Source of the DNA: Aliisedimentitalea scapharcae
GTDB taxonomy: Bacteria > Pseudomonadota > Alphaproteobacteria > Rhodobacterales > Rhodobacteraceae
DNA length: 64,000 nt
Direction: 5' to 3'
NCBI RefSeq assembly: GCF_045277565.1
Contig: NZ_CP123584.1
Coordinates: forward strand, 496,001-560,000
In this document: positions 16,383 to 24,957 of the stretch, piece by piece
Layout of the letters: each line of letters starts with the position of its first letter
Numbering within the stretch: position 1 is the stretch's first letter
Made by a program: the position numbers and the translations under genes
Notes under the pieces: generated by a model
What the model saw: only the letters and a program-made list of their open reading frames with translations
What the model was told of the DNA's origin: nothing
Databases searched by the model: none

Positions 16383-17305
16383 TCGAGTCCCAGATGCGAT
16401 CGCACGGCGGGCAATCCGGGAGCACCATCCGCGGTTTTCACGTTGTCCAACCAGCCGACCAGCAGGTCAGGATATTTGGTGATCAGTCGCTGCGCGGCGT
16501 CATCAGGGTCTTCGCCGTCATTGATGATGTATCCCATCCCTTCGCTTTCCAGTTGAACGGTGAATTCAAGCTGGCGGAGGAGTTGGCCGACATTTGGACA
16601 GTCCTGCATATACCCGGCCCGAACCTGAGTATTCACAGTCGCCGCGCCAAAGTTGGGCCCAAAATAGTCATCCCCACCGGTCAGGTATTCGATGTCGAAT
16701 TCGACGTTCATCGGGTGCGGTGCCCAGCCAAGAAATACAATCCATTCTTCTCTGGAGATTGCGCGTCGCACCTGTGCCAGCATGCCTTGCTCAGAGCTTT
16801 CGACGACTTTCCAATCCCCCAACCCAAAGGCGTTCGTTTCAACGACTTCCAGCATCTGGCCATTTCCGCCGGGTTCGATGCCATAGAATGTGTTGCCGAA
16901 TTTCTCAGCCTGGGATGCAAGGTCTGAAAAATCTGTAATGCCTGCGTCGTGAACGTATTTCGGGACCGCAAAAGTGAATTTGGCGTCCTGAAGATTTTGA
17001 TGAACTGTCTCGATCTCTTGGCCCTGGACATAGGGGGCAAAGTAGATGGTCATCGCCGGATCCCAGTACCCCAGAAAGACATCGAGATCTTTGTTGATCA
17101 TCGATTCATAGATCACCGTGGTCCCGAGAACATTTGTCTCTGGCGTGTACCCCAAACCTTGGAGAAGCACCGACGCCACGCCTGTGGTCAGCGCCAAATC
17201 GGTCCAGCCGGGTTCAGCCATTCGGACTGTTTGACAGGACGCATTGGCGAGTCCCGCGGTCAAAACGGAAAACCCTACGACAGTTGCAAGCAGTGTTGAT
17301 TTCAT
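16379..17305 (-). CDS. choX: Choline-binding periplasmic protein of ABC transporter
   Basis: The 308-residue OpuAC-type solute-binding protein has a signal peptide (cleavage near LANASCQ) and a mature part with many aromatic residues expected to cage a trimethylammonium group (AEPGWTDLAL, FLGYWDPAM, YGIEPGGNG, WIVFLGWAPHPMN). Cys residues near the N-terminus (SCQTV) and at QDCPN may form the disulfide seen in ChoX-like proteins. GGGAGGA precedes the ATG at 17305. It is the first gene of the operon. Confidence 0.9.
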   Translation of the reverse strand: MKSTLLATVVGFSVLTAGLANASCQTVRMAEPGWTDLALTTGVASVLLQGLGYTPETNVLGTTVIYESMINKDLDVFLGYWDPAMTIYFAPYVQGQEIETVHQNLQDAKFTFAVPKYVHDAGITDFSDLASQAEKFGNTFYGIEPGGNGQMLEVVETNAFGLGDWKVVESSEQGMLAQVRRAISREEWIVFLGWAPHPMNVEFDIEYLTGGDDYFGPNFGAATVNTQVRAGYMQDCPNVGQLLRQLEFTVQLESEGMGYIINDGEDPDDAAQRLITKYPDLLVGWLDNVKTADGAPGLPAVRSHLGLE

Positions 17306-17323
17306 TGGTTCCTCCCAGAGATA

Positions 17324-17361
17324 TATAGACTCATTGGTCTATAAATAGATTGACTGGTACA
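17324..17361. promoter_or_regulatory. Duplicated TetR-type operator between choX and its regulator
   Basis: A perfect palindrome, TATAGAC (17324-17330) and GTCTATA (17337-17343) with a six-base centre, is followed by a second related 16-mer, TAGATTGACTGGTACA (17346-17361). It matches the core of the first (TAGACTCATTGGTCTA, 17326-17341) at 11 of 16 positions and is offset by exactly 20 bp, two helical turns. The pair lies in the choX/tetR divergent region. It is most simply read as the binding site of the BetI-like repressor. Confidence 0.65.
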
Positions 17362-17404
17362 CATTGACACCCGAGTCAACAAAATATTTACTCCCGCCAA
17401 CTCG

Positions 17405-18058
17405 ATGGAGGGGGCGATGAAGCGGAAGAAGCTGTGGCGATTGAGAACCGAAGAATACTCCAAGGCTGCCTTTGAAGTTCTTAGCGAGGTTGGACTTTCT
17501 GGGACGACAGTGGAAAAGGTCGCCAACCATGCCGGCGTTTCCAAAACGAATGTTCTCCACTATTTCGGGAGCAAGACCCGTTTGTTGGAAATGGCGCTGC
17601 GGTTCGGAAATGCGGATCTCGCGCGCGGCGTCAAAGCGTTGCTGATTCGATCAAACACACCCTGGGAACGGATCTATTCCGTGATCGAGGGAAATTTCTC
17701 CCGGCAGTATTATAATCCAAAAATCGCGCATGCGTGGTTATGCCTGTTGGCCGAAGTGCCCTATCAGCCGAGCTATCAGAGAATTCAGACGGCTCTGCAC
17801 AGCCGGATGAAATCGAATCTGACGCATGCGCTTGTGCAGGTGACGGACCGGGAAAACGCAGATGAAACAGCCTTGGCTATCTCGGTGATGATAGACGGGC
17901 TGTGGATGCGCTGCGGGCTCCATGATGGTGGGATTGACCGGGAAACGGCCTTGGCCCAGATGGATGCCTTGATCGGGGCTCGCTTTCCTGATTGCCCGGA
18001 CCGTTTGACGGCCAAAGCCCGCATCAGTGAAATTCAGGACATATTGACGGTTGGATAG
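17405..18058 (+). CDS. TetR/AcrR family regulator, BetI-like
   Basis: The 217-residue repressor has an N-terminal TetR helix-turn-helix (VEKVANHAGVSKTNVLHYFG, about residues 37-56) and a C-terminal ligand domain with MIDGLWMRCGLH, resembling BetI, the choline-sensing repressor. Divergence from choX and the duplicated operator between them support control of choline uptake. An internal ATG at MKRKK (17417) is an alternative start. No betA or betB gene is in the window. Confidence 0.88.
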   Translation: MEGAMKRKKLWRLRTEEYSKAAFEVLSEVGLSGTTVEKVANHAGVSKTNVLHYFGSKTRLLEMALRFGNADLARGVKALLIRSNTPWERIYSVIEGNFSRQYYNPKIAHAWLCLLAEVPYQPSYQRIQTALHSRMKSNLTHALVQVTDRENADETALAISVMIDGLWMRCGLHDGGIDRETALAQMDALIGARFPDCPDRLTAKARISEIQDILTVG

Positions 18059-18240
18059 CGCCCGTTGGGATGGCTTGCCCAAGGCGGCAAGCTGCCGTTT
18101 CGGGGGTGATCAGCCCGCAGGCCGAGGCCCGGACGTTCCGGTTTGGCCTGGCCGCCATTGGGACGCGGTCCGGGGGCGACCCGTGATCGACCCGTGATCG
18201 ACGGGGGTTTCGGTGGGCGATGCGTCGGCGGGCGGGCGGG

Positions 18241-19191
18241 TTATCTGGCCAGGGTGGCGACGTCGCGGACAAAGCTGTTGCATGTGTCCGCCATGGTGAT
18301 GGGCAACATGTGGCCCCGGTCCGGCAGGATTTCCACGGAAAACCCGTAGTTTTCCATGATCGTTCCCTGTGCCTGGTAATTCAGAACGGCGTCCTTGTCG
18401 CCAAAGAGCACGGCACCGGGCGGCAGGGCTGCATGGGCATAGGCGGTGCATTGCTCGGGCATGGCGGTTTCTGCGGCAACCAGATCTGCGGAGGCGGAGA
18501 TATACGCCTGGGGCCGCAGACCCAAGGCCGCCCCGGCGTCGGTGAGAAAATCCGAGGGACATGGATCAGGGTTAAAAACCTGTTCAAGAACCGTTTCCGC
18601 AGTGCGTTCGGCCATCGGTACGGCCAGGGTGTGGCCCAGGAAACGGCGCAGCCAGGGGCTGTGGACCCGCAGTCCCTTGAAGCTGTCGGGCGCGTCCGGT
18701 GTGGGGTGTGTCAGGGGGGCGATCAATCCCAACGCCTTGATCTGGCCGGGGCGATCCAGCGCCATGGCAAGCGCAACTGCGCCCCCCAACGAGTGGCCAA
18801 CCACAATCGGGCGCGTCACCACCACAGCGTCCAGGAATTGCCACAGCATCCGCGCCTGAGCAGAGGGATCGGCCAAGTCATCGCTGTCGCGCTGGGAATA
18901 GCCACAGCCGGGCCGGTCAGGGACGATGACGCGGAAATCCCGTGCCAGATCCTGTGCCATGGCATAGGTGAAATGCTGCAATTGCCCGGAGAGCCCGTGG
19001 ATCAGCACCAGCGGCGGGGCGTTTGGATCCCCCAGTTCGACAAAGTGAATGGCCCCTTCGCTGACCGGTATGATCTGCCCGGCCTGGGGCACTGCGATTT
19101 CAGCCTGTTTCGCGAGGCGGCGCGTTTTCAGGTGGGTCTTGATCAACAAGAGACACACAAGCGTAAGAAGCAGGAGGATAAAAACATACAT
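18241..19191 (-). CDS. Alpha/beta hydrolase with N-terminal membrane anchor
   Basis: The 316-residue protein begins with a hydrophobic anchor (MYVFILLLLTLVCLLLI) followed by a classic alpha/beta-hydrolase: oxyanion HGLSGQ, nucleophile GHSLGG, an acid in LFGDKDAV and His in DRGHMLP. It is followed upstream by paaX on the same strand with 21 bp between, so the two may share a transcript. The 18059-18240 gap downstream holds an 11-bp direct repeat (CCCGTGATCGA at 18180 and 18191) and nothing else clear. Confidence 0.85.
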   Translation of the reverse strand: MYVFILLLLTLVCLLLIKTHLKTRRLAKQAEIAVPQAGQIIPVSEGAIHFVELGDPNAPPLVLIHGLSGQLQHFTYAMAQDLARDFRVIVPDRPGCGYSQRDSDDLADPSAQARMLWQFLDAVVVTRPIVVGHSLGGAVALAMALDRPGQIKALGLIAPLTHPTPDAPDSFKGLRVHSPWLRRFLGHTLAVPMAERTAETVLEQVFNPDPCPSDFLTDAGAALGLRPQAYISASADLVAAETAMPEQCTAYAHAALPPGAVLFGDKDAVLNYQAQGTIMENYGFSVEILPDRGHMLPITMADTCNSFVRDVATLAR

Positions 19192-19212
19192 GGTTGAAAA
19201 TACCTGATTTGA

Positions 19213-20016
19213 TCAATGGTCCGGTGGATCTCCCAATGTGTTCAGATTGGGTCTGGGCAGTTGGTCCAGCAAGCCAAACACATGGGTTCGGCAGGATGTC
19301 CCCGGCCAGTTGTCCGGGTGGAATTCGGGTGGCAGATCCGGGTGACGCAGGACGACCCGGCGCCATCTGTGCACGATCAGGGTCCGCAGTGTTGCGATCT
19401 GTGCCGCGCTCAGGCCTGCGGGCACCTGGGACAGCCCCTGCAACGCCTGTTCCAGGTCGGTGCAGGTTTCGATCAATTCGGGTGCGTAGATCTGATTGCG
19501 CAGCCAATTGGGGACGGACATCTTGTCGACAACAAAGGTCAACAGGTCCTCGCAATTGCGTGGAACCGGGCCGGCCCCCAATGCGCTGTGGCGCCCGATG
19601 CTGATGTAATTCTGGGTCAGCATGACGTCTTCCAATGTGCTTTGGCCGCTGGTTTCTTGGGCCATGAGCACATGCCAGGAGGTGATGGACTCCGGCGCGT
19701 GGCTGTAGATGCGGGGGGTGACCGCGGCGCTTTGGGCGCGTCCCGAGGGGGTCAGGAAATGCACGCTGGTGCGGCCGATGCGGGAACTGTCGATCCAGCC
19801 GTCTTTGCGCAGGCGGTGCAAGGCAACGCGGATGGCTTCGGGTTTGATGCCCATCGGACCGATCACCCGCGTCAGGGCGCTGCCGCTGATCCGGTCTTTG
19901 GGATCTTGGGCCATATCGCCGAACAAGGAGACGATGATGGACCAGACACGTTGATTTTTCGGATCATTCAACCGGTCTACGGTCGTGCCAAACCAACTGT
20001 CAATTTTCTCTGTCAT
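19213..20016 (-). CDS. paaX: PaaX family phenylacetate regulator
   Basis: A 267-residue PaaX-type regulator: N-terminal winged helix (SALTRVIGPMGIKPEAIRVA, HRLRKDGWI) and C-terminal PaaX domain (RRVVLRHPDLPPEFHPDNWPG). PaaX represses paa genes and is released by phenylacetyl-CoA in enterics and pseudomonads. Here a TetR-type regulator is also present at 24958, so the cluster has two candidate regulators. It lies about 210 bp from paaZ, with a family-1 hairpin element between. Confidence 0.9.
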   Translation of the reverse strand: MTEKIDSWFGTTVDRLNDPKNQRVWSIIVSLFGDMAQDPKDRISGSALTRVIGPMGIKPEAIRVALHRLRKDGWIDSSRIGRTSVHFLTPSGRAQSAAVTPRIYSHAPESITSWHVLMAQETSGQSTLEDVMLTQNYISIGRHSALGAGPVPRNCEDLLTFVVDKMSVPNWLRNQIYAPELIETCTDLEQALQGLSQVPAGLSAAQIATLRTLIVHRWRRVVLRHPDLPPEFHPDNWPGTSCRTHVFGLLDQLPRPNLNTLGDPPDH

Positions 20017-20106
20017 GTGGACAGCTTATGCCGAGTCGAGCAAAGTTTCCAGAGCATCGGCAGAGGTGCGTGCAAGCACACACCCTACGGCGGTCCGCAC
20101 GGTCAC

Positions 20107-20198
20107 GGGCCAGGCCGCGCACAGGCAAAGCCTGTGCGCGGCCTGGCCCAACGGGTATTGGGGCCCCTATGGGGGCCCGATACCGGGCGGGAGACCCC
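20107..20198 (+). repeat. Family-1 double-hairpin element, copy B
   Basis: A perfect 20-bp stem (20107-20126 with 20130-20149, loop AAA) runs into GGCCCAACGGG (20145-20155). A second hairpin (TATTGGGGCCCC, loop TATG, GGGGCCCGATA) follows, then CCGGGCGGGAG (20183-20193). It is located between the paaZ stop and the paaX start, both on the minus strand, with the element in the opposite orientation. There is no T-run, so it is not a canonical intrinsic terminator in either direction. Confidence 0.75.
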
Positions 20199-20227
20199 CG
20201 AAGTCGGTTTGGGCCTGACTGTGGAGA

Positions 20228-22258
20228 TCAGAATGCGTTCATGGTCAGGAGTTCGTATTCGGCCACCATGTCGTCATCCTGGTTTGTCAGGGTCACGTGC
20301 CAGCGGACTTCGCCATAGTCATCGTTGCGCGGCGTCTTTTTCTTGACCGTCAGGCGGACCTTGATGCTGTCCCCGGCCGAGACCGGCTTCATGAACCGCA
20401 ACCCGTCCAGGCCGGTATTGGCCAGCACCGGCCCTTCGTTGGGTTCGACGAACAATCCGGCGGCAAAGCTGAGCAGAAGATAGCCATGGGCCACGCGCCC
20501 CGGAAAGAACGGGTTCCGGCGGGCGGCGTCTTCGTCCATGTGGGCATAGAAGGTATCGCCGGTGAAATTGGCGAAATGTGCGATGTCGTCCAGGGTCACG
20601 ATGCGCGGGTCGGTATACAGGGTCTCACCAGTCGCCAGGTCGCCGAATTTGCGCGTGAACGGATGTGCGGGGCCTTGGATCTCGGGGGCACCGGGCACCC
20701 ATGTGTCACCGATGGCGGACAGGATCGCGGGCGACCCCTGAATGGCGGTGCGTTGCATGTAATGTTTCACGCCGCGCACGCCGCCCAGCTCTTCGCCACC
20801 GCCGGCACGGCCGGGGCCGCCGTGCACCATATGGGGCAGGGGCGAGCCATGGCCGGTCGATTCCTTCATCGAGTCGCGGTTGTTGAAATACAGACGCCCG
20901 TGATAGGCACCGGACCCGATGGCCACGGTGCGGGCCACCTGAGCGTCATGGGTGATGACCGATGCCACCAGCGAACCCTGACCGCGGTTGGCCAGCGCCA
21001 CCGCATGGTCCAGATCGCGATACCCCATGACGGTGGATACGGGGCCAAAGGCTTCGGTGTCATGCACGCGCTGGGCGTTGTCCGGGTCGGCGCAGTGGAA
21101 CAGCATCGGCGGGACAAAGGCCCCCTTGTCCGCATCTGCCCCATCGACGGTGAAATTGTCCGGATCGCCAAACACGCGTTCGGCCTCCTGTGCCAGAATT
21201 GCCGCCTTTTCCAACACGTCCTGTTTCTGACCATTGGACACCAGCGCGCCCATGCGGGTGCTTTCCAGGCGGGGATCGCCGATGGTGGTTTTGGCCAGGC
21301 GGGCAGACAGGGCCGCAATCACCGCGTCGGTTTGGGACTGGGGCGCGATGATCCGGCGTACGGCGGTACATTTCTGGCCCGCCTTGGTGGTCATTTCGCG
21401 GCTGACTTCTTTGATGAACAGGTCGAATTCCGGCGTGCCCGGAACCGCATCAGGGCCCAGGATGGACGCGTTCAAACTGTCCTGTTCAGCGACAAACCGG
21501 ATCGAGTTTTCCAGAATCACCGGGTTGGAGCGCAGTTTCAGCGCGGTGTGGGCCGAGCCGGTAAAGCTGACCACATCCTGCATGCCAAGATGGTCCAGCA
21601 TGTCGCCGAGACCACCGGACACCAATTGCAACGCACCTGCGGGCAGCAGGCCGGAATCAAGCATCAGTTTGACGGCCAATTCAGTGACATAGCAGCTGTT
21701 GGTGGCGGGTTTCACAATCGCAGGCACGCCGGCCAACAGGGTTGGGGCCAGTTTCTCCAGCATGCCCCAGACCGGGAAGTTGAAGGCGTTGATATGCACG
21801 GCCACGCCTTGAAGCGGGGTGCAGATATGTTGGCCCAGAAAGCTGCCAGTGCGGCTGAGCTGTTCGACGTCGCCATCCAGATAGACATGGCCATCGGGCA
21901 TTTCGCGCCGCCCCTTGGAGGCAAAGACCAGCATGGTGCCGATGCCGCCGTCGATGTCGATCATGTGATCGGATTGCGTGGCACCGGTGTCAAAGCTGAG
22001 ATCATAGAGCGCCTGACGATGTTCACGCAGGTGCAGCGCCAGAGCTTTGAGCAGGCGGGCGCGGTCGTGGAATGTCATCTTGCGCAGGGCCGGGCCGCCG
22101 GTGGTGCGGGCATAGTCCAGCATCGCCTGCACATCCAGAGCATTGTTGCCAGCGGTGGCGATCACGTCGCCGGTGATGGCGCTGGCAATGTTGCGTGCGC
22201 CCGCTCCGGGAGCGATCCACTGGCCTGCGGCAAAGCTGGATACCTCGATAATGCTCAT
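20228..22258 (-). CDS. paaZ: Bifunctional oxepin-CoA hydrolase / semialdehyde dehydrogenase PaaZ
   Basis: PaaZ opens the oxepin-CoA ring (C-terminal MaoC-type hydratase) and oxidises the resulting semialdehyde (N-terminal aldehyde dehydrogenase). The 676-residue protein shows the ALDH catalytic Cys in AGQKCTAV (C297) and the general base region AEQD (258-261). From about residue 545 it has the MaoC fold with FTGDTFYAHMDEDAARRNPF and GRVAHGYLLLS. It is fused as in E. coli, not split. It is divergent from paaG with a shared operator region. Confidence 0.95.
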   Translation of the reverse strand: MSIIEVSSFAAGQWIAPGAGARNIASAITGDVIATAGNNALDVQAMLDYARTTGGPALRKMTFHDRARLLKALALHLREHRQALYDLSFDTGATQSDHMIDIDGGIGTMLVFASKGRREMPDGHVYLDGDVEQLSRTGSFLGQHICTPLQGVAVHINAFNFPVWGMLEKLAPTLLAGVPAIVKPATNSCYVTELAVKLMLDSGLLPAGALQLVSGGLGDMLDHLGMQDVVSFTGSAHTALKLRSNPVILENSIRFVAEQDSLNASILGPDAVPGTPEFDLFIKEVSREMTTKAGQKCTAVRRIIAPQSQTDAVIAALSARLAKTTIGDPRLESTRMGALVSNGQKQDVLEKAAILAQEAERVFGDPDNFTVDGADADKGAFVPPMLFHCADPDNAQRVHDTEAFGPVSTVMGYRDLDHAVALANRGQGSLVASVITHDAQVARTVAIGSGAYHGRLYFNNRDSMKESTGHGSPLPHMVHGGPGRAGGGEELGGVRGVKHYMQRTAIQGSPAILSAIGDTWVPGAPEIQGPAHPFTRKFGDLATGETLYTDPRIVTLDDIAHFANFTGDTFYAHMDEDAARRNPFFPGRVAHGYLLLSFAAGLFVEPNEGPVLANTGLDGLRFMKPVSAGDSIKVRLTVKKKTPRNDDYGEVRWHVTLTNQDDDMVAEYELLTMNAF

Positions 22259-22314
22259 GACGAATGCTCCTTTGAAGATGGTCGTGCGGATGTCTGATGT
22301 ATTGGTCGGGATTA

Positions 22315-22343
22315 TTTATTGACCAACCGTTCGGTTTATGCAA
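22315..22343. promoter_or_regulatory. Promoter and operator between paaZ and paaG
   Basis: AACCGTTCGGTT (22325-22336) is a perfect 12-bp palindrome. On the minus strand it lies exactly within the 17-base spacer between TTGCAT (22338-22343) and AATAAA (22315-22320), a plausible paaZ promoter, so a bound repressor would block it. The ACCG...CGGT core recurs at 32791-32806 and 54839-54852. The TetR-type regulator encoded at 24958 is the most likely binder. Confidence 0.6.
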
Positions 22344-22378
22344 GAAATTTGTCAACGACGGAGGAGGAACCAGCCGCC

Positions 22379-23164
22379 ATGACGGATTCGATCCTGGTGC
22401 AGGACAATGGAAATTGGGTAGAGATCACGCTGAACCGCCCGGACCGCCTGAACAGCTTTAATGATGAAATGCATTATGCCCTGCGGGACGCCATCACGGC
22501 GGCGCGGGACGGTGGCAAGCGCGCCATTCTGCTGACAGGTGCAGGACGCGGGTTCTGTGCGGGACAGGATCTGGGTGATCGCGATCCGCGCAAGATGGAT
22601 GGCCCGCCCGATCTGGGCAATACGGTGCGCACGTTCTATGCGCCGCTGGTGCGGTTGATCCGGTCGCTGAATTTCCCCGTGATCTGTGCCGTTAACGGCG
22701 TGGCAGCGGGGGCCGGGGCCAATCTGTCGCTGGCCTGTGATGTGGTTCTGGCCGCGGAGAGCGCCAAATTTATCCAGTCCTTTTCCAAGGTCGGGTTGAT
22801 CCCCGATACCGGTGGCAGCTGGCATTTGCCGCGTCTGTTGGGCGAGGCGCGTGCCAAGGGATTGGCGTTCACCGCCGAACCGCTGCCTGCGCAAAAGGCC
22901 GAAGATTGGGGTCTGATCTGGAAGGCGCTGCCGGACGGCGATTTGATGGTCGAGGCCCGCGCCATGGCGGAAAAATTTGCCAATGGTCCGACGTTGGGGT
23001 TGGGGCTGACCAAGCAATCAATTCAGGCCGCTGCCGTGGACACGTTGCATGATCATCTGGAATTGGAGGCGGACGCCATGAAACGCTGTGGCGAAAGCGC
23101 GGATTACGCCGAAGGGGTGGCGAGTTTTCTGGAAAAACGCGCCCCTGTGTTCAAGGGCGAATGA
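22379..23164 (+). CDS. paaG: 2-(1,2-epoxy-1,2-dihydrophenyl)acetyl-CoA isomerase PaaG
   Basis: A 261-residue crotonase-fold enzyme that converts the ring-1,2-epoxide into oxepin-CoA. Visible are the CoA-binding AGRGFCAGQDLGDRDP block, the oxyanion segment NGVAAGAGANLSLACD and GLIPDTGGSWHLPRLLG. The QDLGDR pattern is typical of PaaG/PaaB rather than fatty-acid hydratases. ATG 22379 has a very strong GGAGGAGGAA site. It is first in the paaG-paaI-paaK-tetR run and overlaps paaI by 4 bp. Confidence 0.92.
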   Translation: MTDSILVQDNGNWVEITLNRPDRLNSFNDEMHYALRDAITAARDGGKRAILLTGAGRGFCAGQDLGDRDPRKMDGPPDLGNTVRTFYAPLVRLIRSLNFPVICAVNGVAAGAGANLSLACDVVLAAESAKFIQSFSKVGLIPDTGGSWHLPRLLGEARAKGLAFTAEPLPAQKAEDWGLIWKALPDGDLMVEARAMAEKFANGPTLGLGLTKQSIQAAAVDTLHDHLELEADAMKRCGESADYAEGVASFLEKRAPVFKGE

Positions 23165-23628
23165 GCATGACATCCCAAATGACACCCCCAATGACACCCT
23201 CAATGACCCCCAAGGAACGTGCGCAAAAAGCATCCGCCGCCATGTGGGCAGGCGACAATGCATCGAAATGGGCCGGGATGAAAATCACCCATGTCGACGA
23301 AGGTGTTGCGACGCTGGAAATGACCGTCGAGCCGCATCATTGCAACGGCCACGGCATCTGCCACGGCGGCGTGACTTTCATGTTGGCCGACAGTGCCTTT
23401 GCCTTTGCGTGCAACAGCCGAAACCAGTCGACCGTGGCACAGCACAACATGATCAGCTTTACCGCGCCGGGCCGTATTGGCGACCGGTTAACTGCCACCG
23501 CGTCAGAGGTATCCCTGACCGGTCGCAGCGGAATTTATGATGTCACAGTCACCAATCAGGATGGCACCCAGATCGCGGAATTCCGGGGCATGTCCCGGGC
23601 GATCAAGGGCAATTTGTTTGAAGAATAA
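23161..23628 (+). CDS. paaI: Hydroxyphenylacetyl-CoA thioesterase PaaI
   Basis: A hot-dog-fold thioesterase (155 aa) that rescues CoA from dead-end phenylacetyl derivatives. The core HGICHGGVTFMLADSAFAFA has the catalytic Asp, and QHNMISFTAPGRIGDRL follows. The N-terminus is unusual: repeated Met-Thr-Pro units (MTPPMTPSMTP, residues 7-17) precede the conserved KERAQKASAAMW. A later ATG among these repeats could be the true start. The first ATG overlaps the paaG stop (ATGA). Confidence 0.92.
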   Translation: MSMTSQMTPPMTPSMTPKERAQKASAAMWAGDNASKWAGMKITHVDEGVATLEMTVEPHHCNGHGICHGGVTFMLADSAFAFACNSRNQSTVAQHNMISFTAPGRIGDRLTATASEVSLTGRSGIYDVTVTNQDGTQIAEFRGMSRAIKGNLFEE

Positions 23629-23643
23629 GGCGAGGAGAACGTA

Positions 23644-24954
23644 ATGAAGGACCTGAGCCCCCGTAAGGAAGAGTTGGATCCGATCGAGATCGCATCCCTG
23701 GATGAAATTCGCGCCCTGCAGCTGGAGCGGCTGAAATGGTCGGTGCGCCACGCCTATGACAACGTGGCCATGTACAAGCAGCGGTTTGACGAGGCCGGGG
23801 TGCACCCGGATGATCTGCAACAGCTGTCGGATCTGTCGAAATTCCCGTTCACCTACAAGAACGATCTGCGCGACAATTACCCGTTTGGCCTGTTTGCGGT
23901 GCCGCGCGAACAGATCATGCGTCTGCACGCGTCATCGGGCACCACCGGCAAGCCGACCGTTGTGGGCTATACCGGCAATGACATTTCGAACTGGGCCGAT
24001 CTGGTGGCGCGCAGCCTGCGGGCGTCGGGTTTGCGCCGGGGTGATATGGTGCATAACGCCTATGGATATGGGTTGTTCACCGGTGGTTTGGGCGCGCATT
24101 ACGGGATTGAACGGCTGGGGGCCACTGTGGTGCCGATGTCGGGCGGTCAGACCGAAAAGCAGGTCGGGCTGATCACCGATTTTCAGCCCACCGGCATCAT
24201 GGTCACGCCATCCTATATGCTGAACATTCTGGAACAGTATCACAAGGTCGGCCTGGACCCGCGGGAAAGCTCGCTTCAGGTTGGAGTGTTCGGGGCCGAA
24301 CCCTGGACCGATGCCATGCGCAAGGAAGTCGAAGCGGCGTTTGACATGCATGCGGTCGATATCTACGGGCTGTCTGAAATCATGGGGCCCGGTGTGGCCA
24401 GCGAATGCGTCGAGACCAAAGACGGTCCGGTGATTTGGGAGGATCATTTCCTGCCGGAAATCATCGACCCGCAAACCGGCGAAGTGCTGCCGGATGGCGA
24501 GCTGGGCGAGCTGGTGTTTACCACGCTGACCAAAGAAGGTCTGCCGATGATCCGGTACCGCACCCGCGATCTGACCCGTCTGTTGCCGGGCACCGCACGC
24601 ACGATGCGTCGGATGGAGAAGATCACCGGCCGCAGTGACGACATGATCATCCTGCGCGGCGTCAACGTGTTCCCGACCCAGATCGAAGAACAGGTTCTGG
24701 CCACCGGCGGTCTGTCCAGCCATTTCCAGATCGAACTGTACAAATCCGGCCGCATGGATGCGATGCGGGTGTTTGTCGAGGCGGATCTGGAGTCCACCGA
24801 CAATCTGTCCAAAACAGCCGCAGCACGGATGCTGACCAAGCGGATCAAGGACATTGTTGGCGTTTCGACCGAGATTATTGTAGGCAACCCCGGTGACGTT
24901 GAACGCTCGCAAGGCAAGGCAAAGCGTGTTGTAGACAACCGCGACAAGGAGTGA
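23644..24954 (+). CDS. paaK: Phenylacetate-CoA ligase PaaK
   Basis: PaaK activates phenylacetate to phenylacetyl-CoA with ATP. The 436-residue protein has HASSGTTGKPTVVGYTG (P-loop-like adenylation motif), YGLSEIMGPG, and a C-terminal ITGRSDDMIILRGVNVFPTQIE hinge. The start with AGGAGAACGTA upstream gives the usual length. It is 15 bp after paaI and 3 bp before the tetR TTG start. Confidence 0.95.
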   Translation: MKDLSPRKEELDPIEIASLDEIRALQLERLKWSVRHAYDNVAMYKQRFDEAGVHPDDLQQLSDLSKFPFTYKNDLRDNYPFGLFAVPREQIMRLHASSGTTGKPTVVGYTGNDISNWADLVARSLRASGLRRGDMVHNAYGYGLFTGGLGAHYGIERLGATVVPMSGGQTEKQVGLITDFQPTGIMVTPSYMLNILEQYHKVGLDPRESSLQVGVFGAEPWTDAMRKEVEAAFDMHAVDIYGLSEIMGPGVASECVETKDGPVIWEDHFLPEIIDPQTGEVLPDGELGELVFTTLTKEGLPMIRYRTRDLTRLLPGTARTMRRMEKITGRSDDMIILRGVNVFPTQIEEQVLATGGLSSHFQIELYKSGRMDAMRVFVEADLESTDNLSKTAAARMLTKRIKDIVGVSTEIIVGNPGDVERSQGKAKRVVDNRDKE

Positions 24955-24957
24955 GAT

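Noticed and set aside
18180..18201. 11-bp duplication CCCGTGATCGA as a regulatory site
   Set aside because: Only two copies in a gene-free stretch; too little to distinguish from chance or a local duplication.
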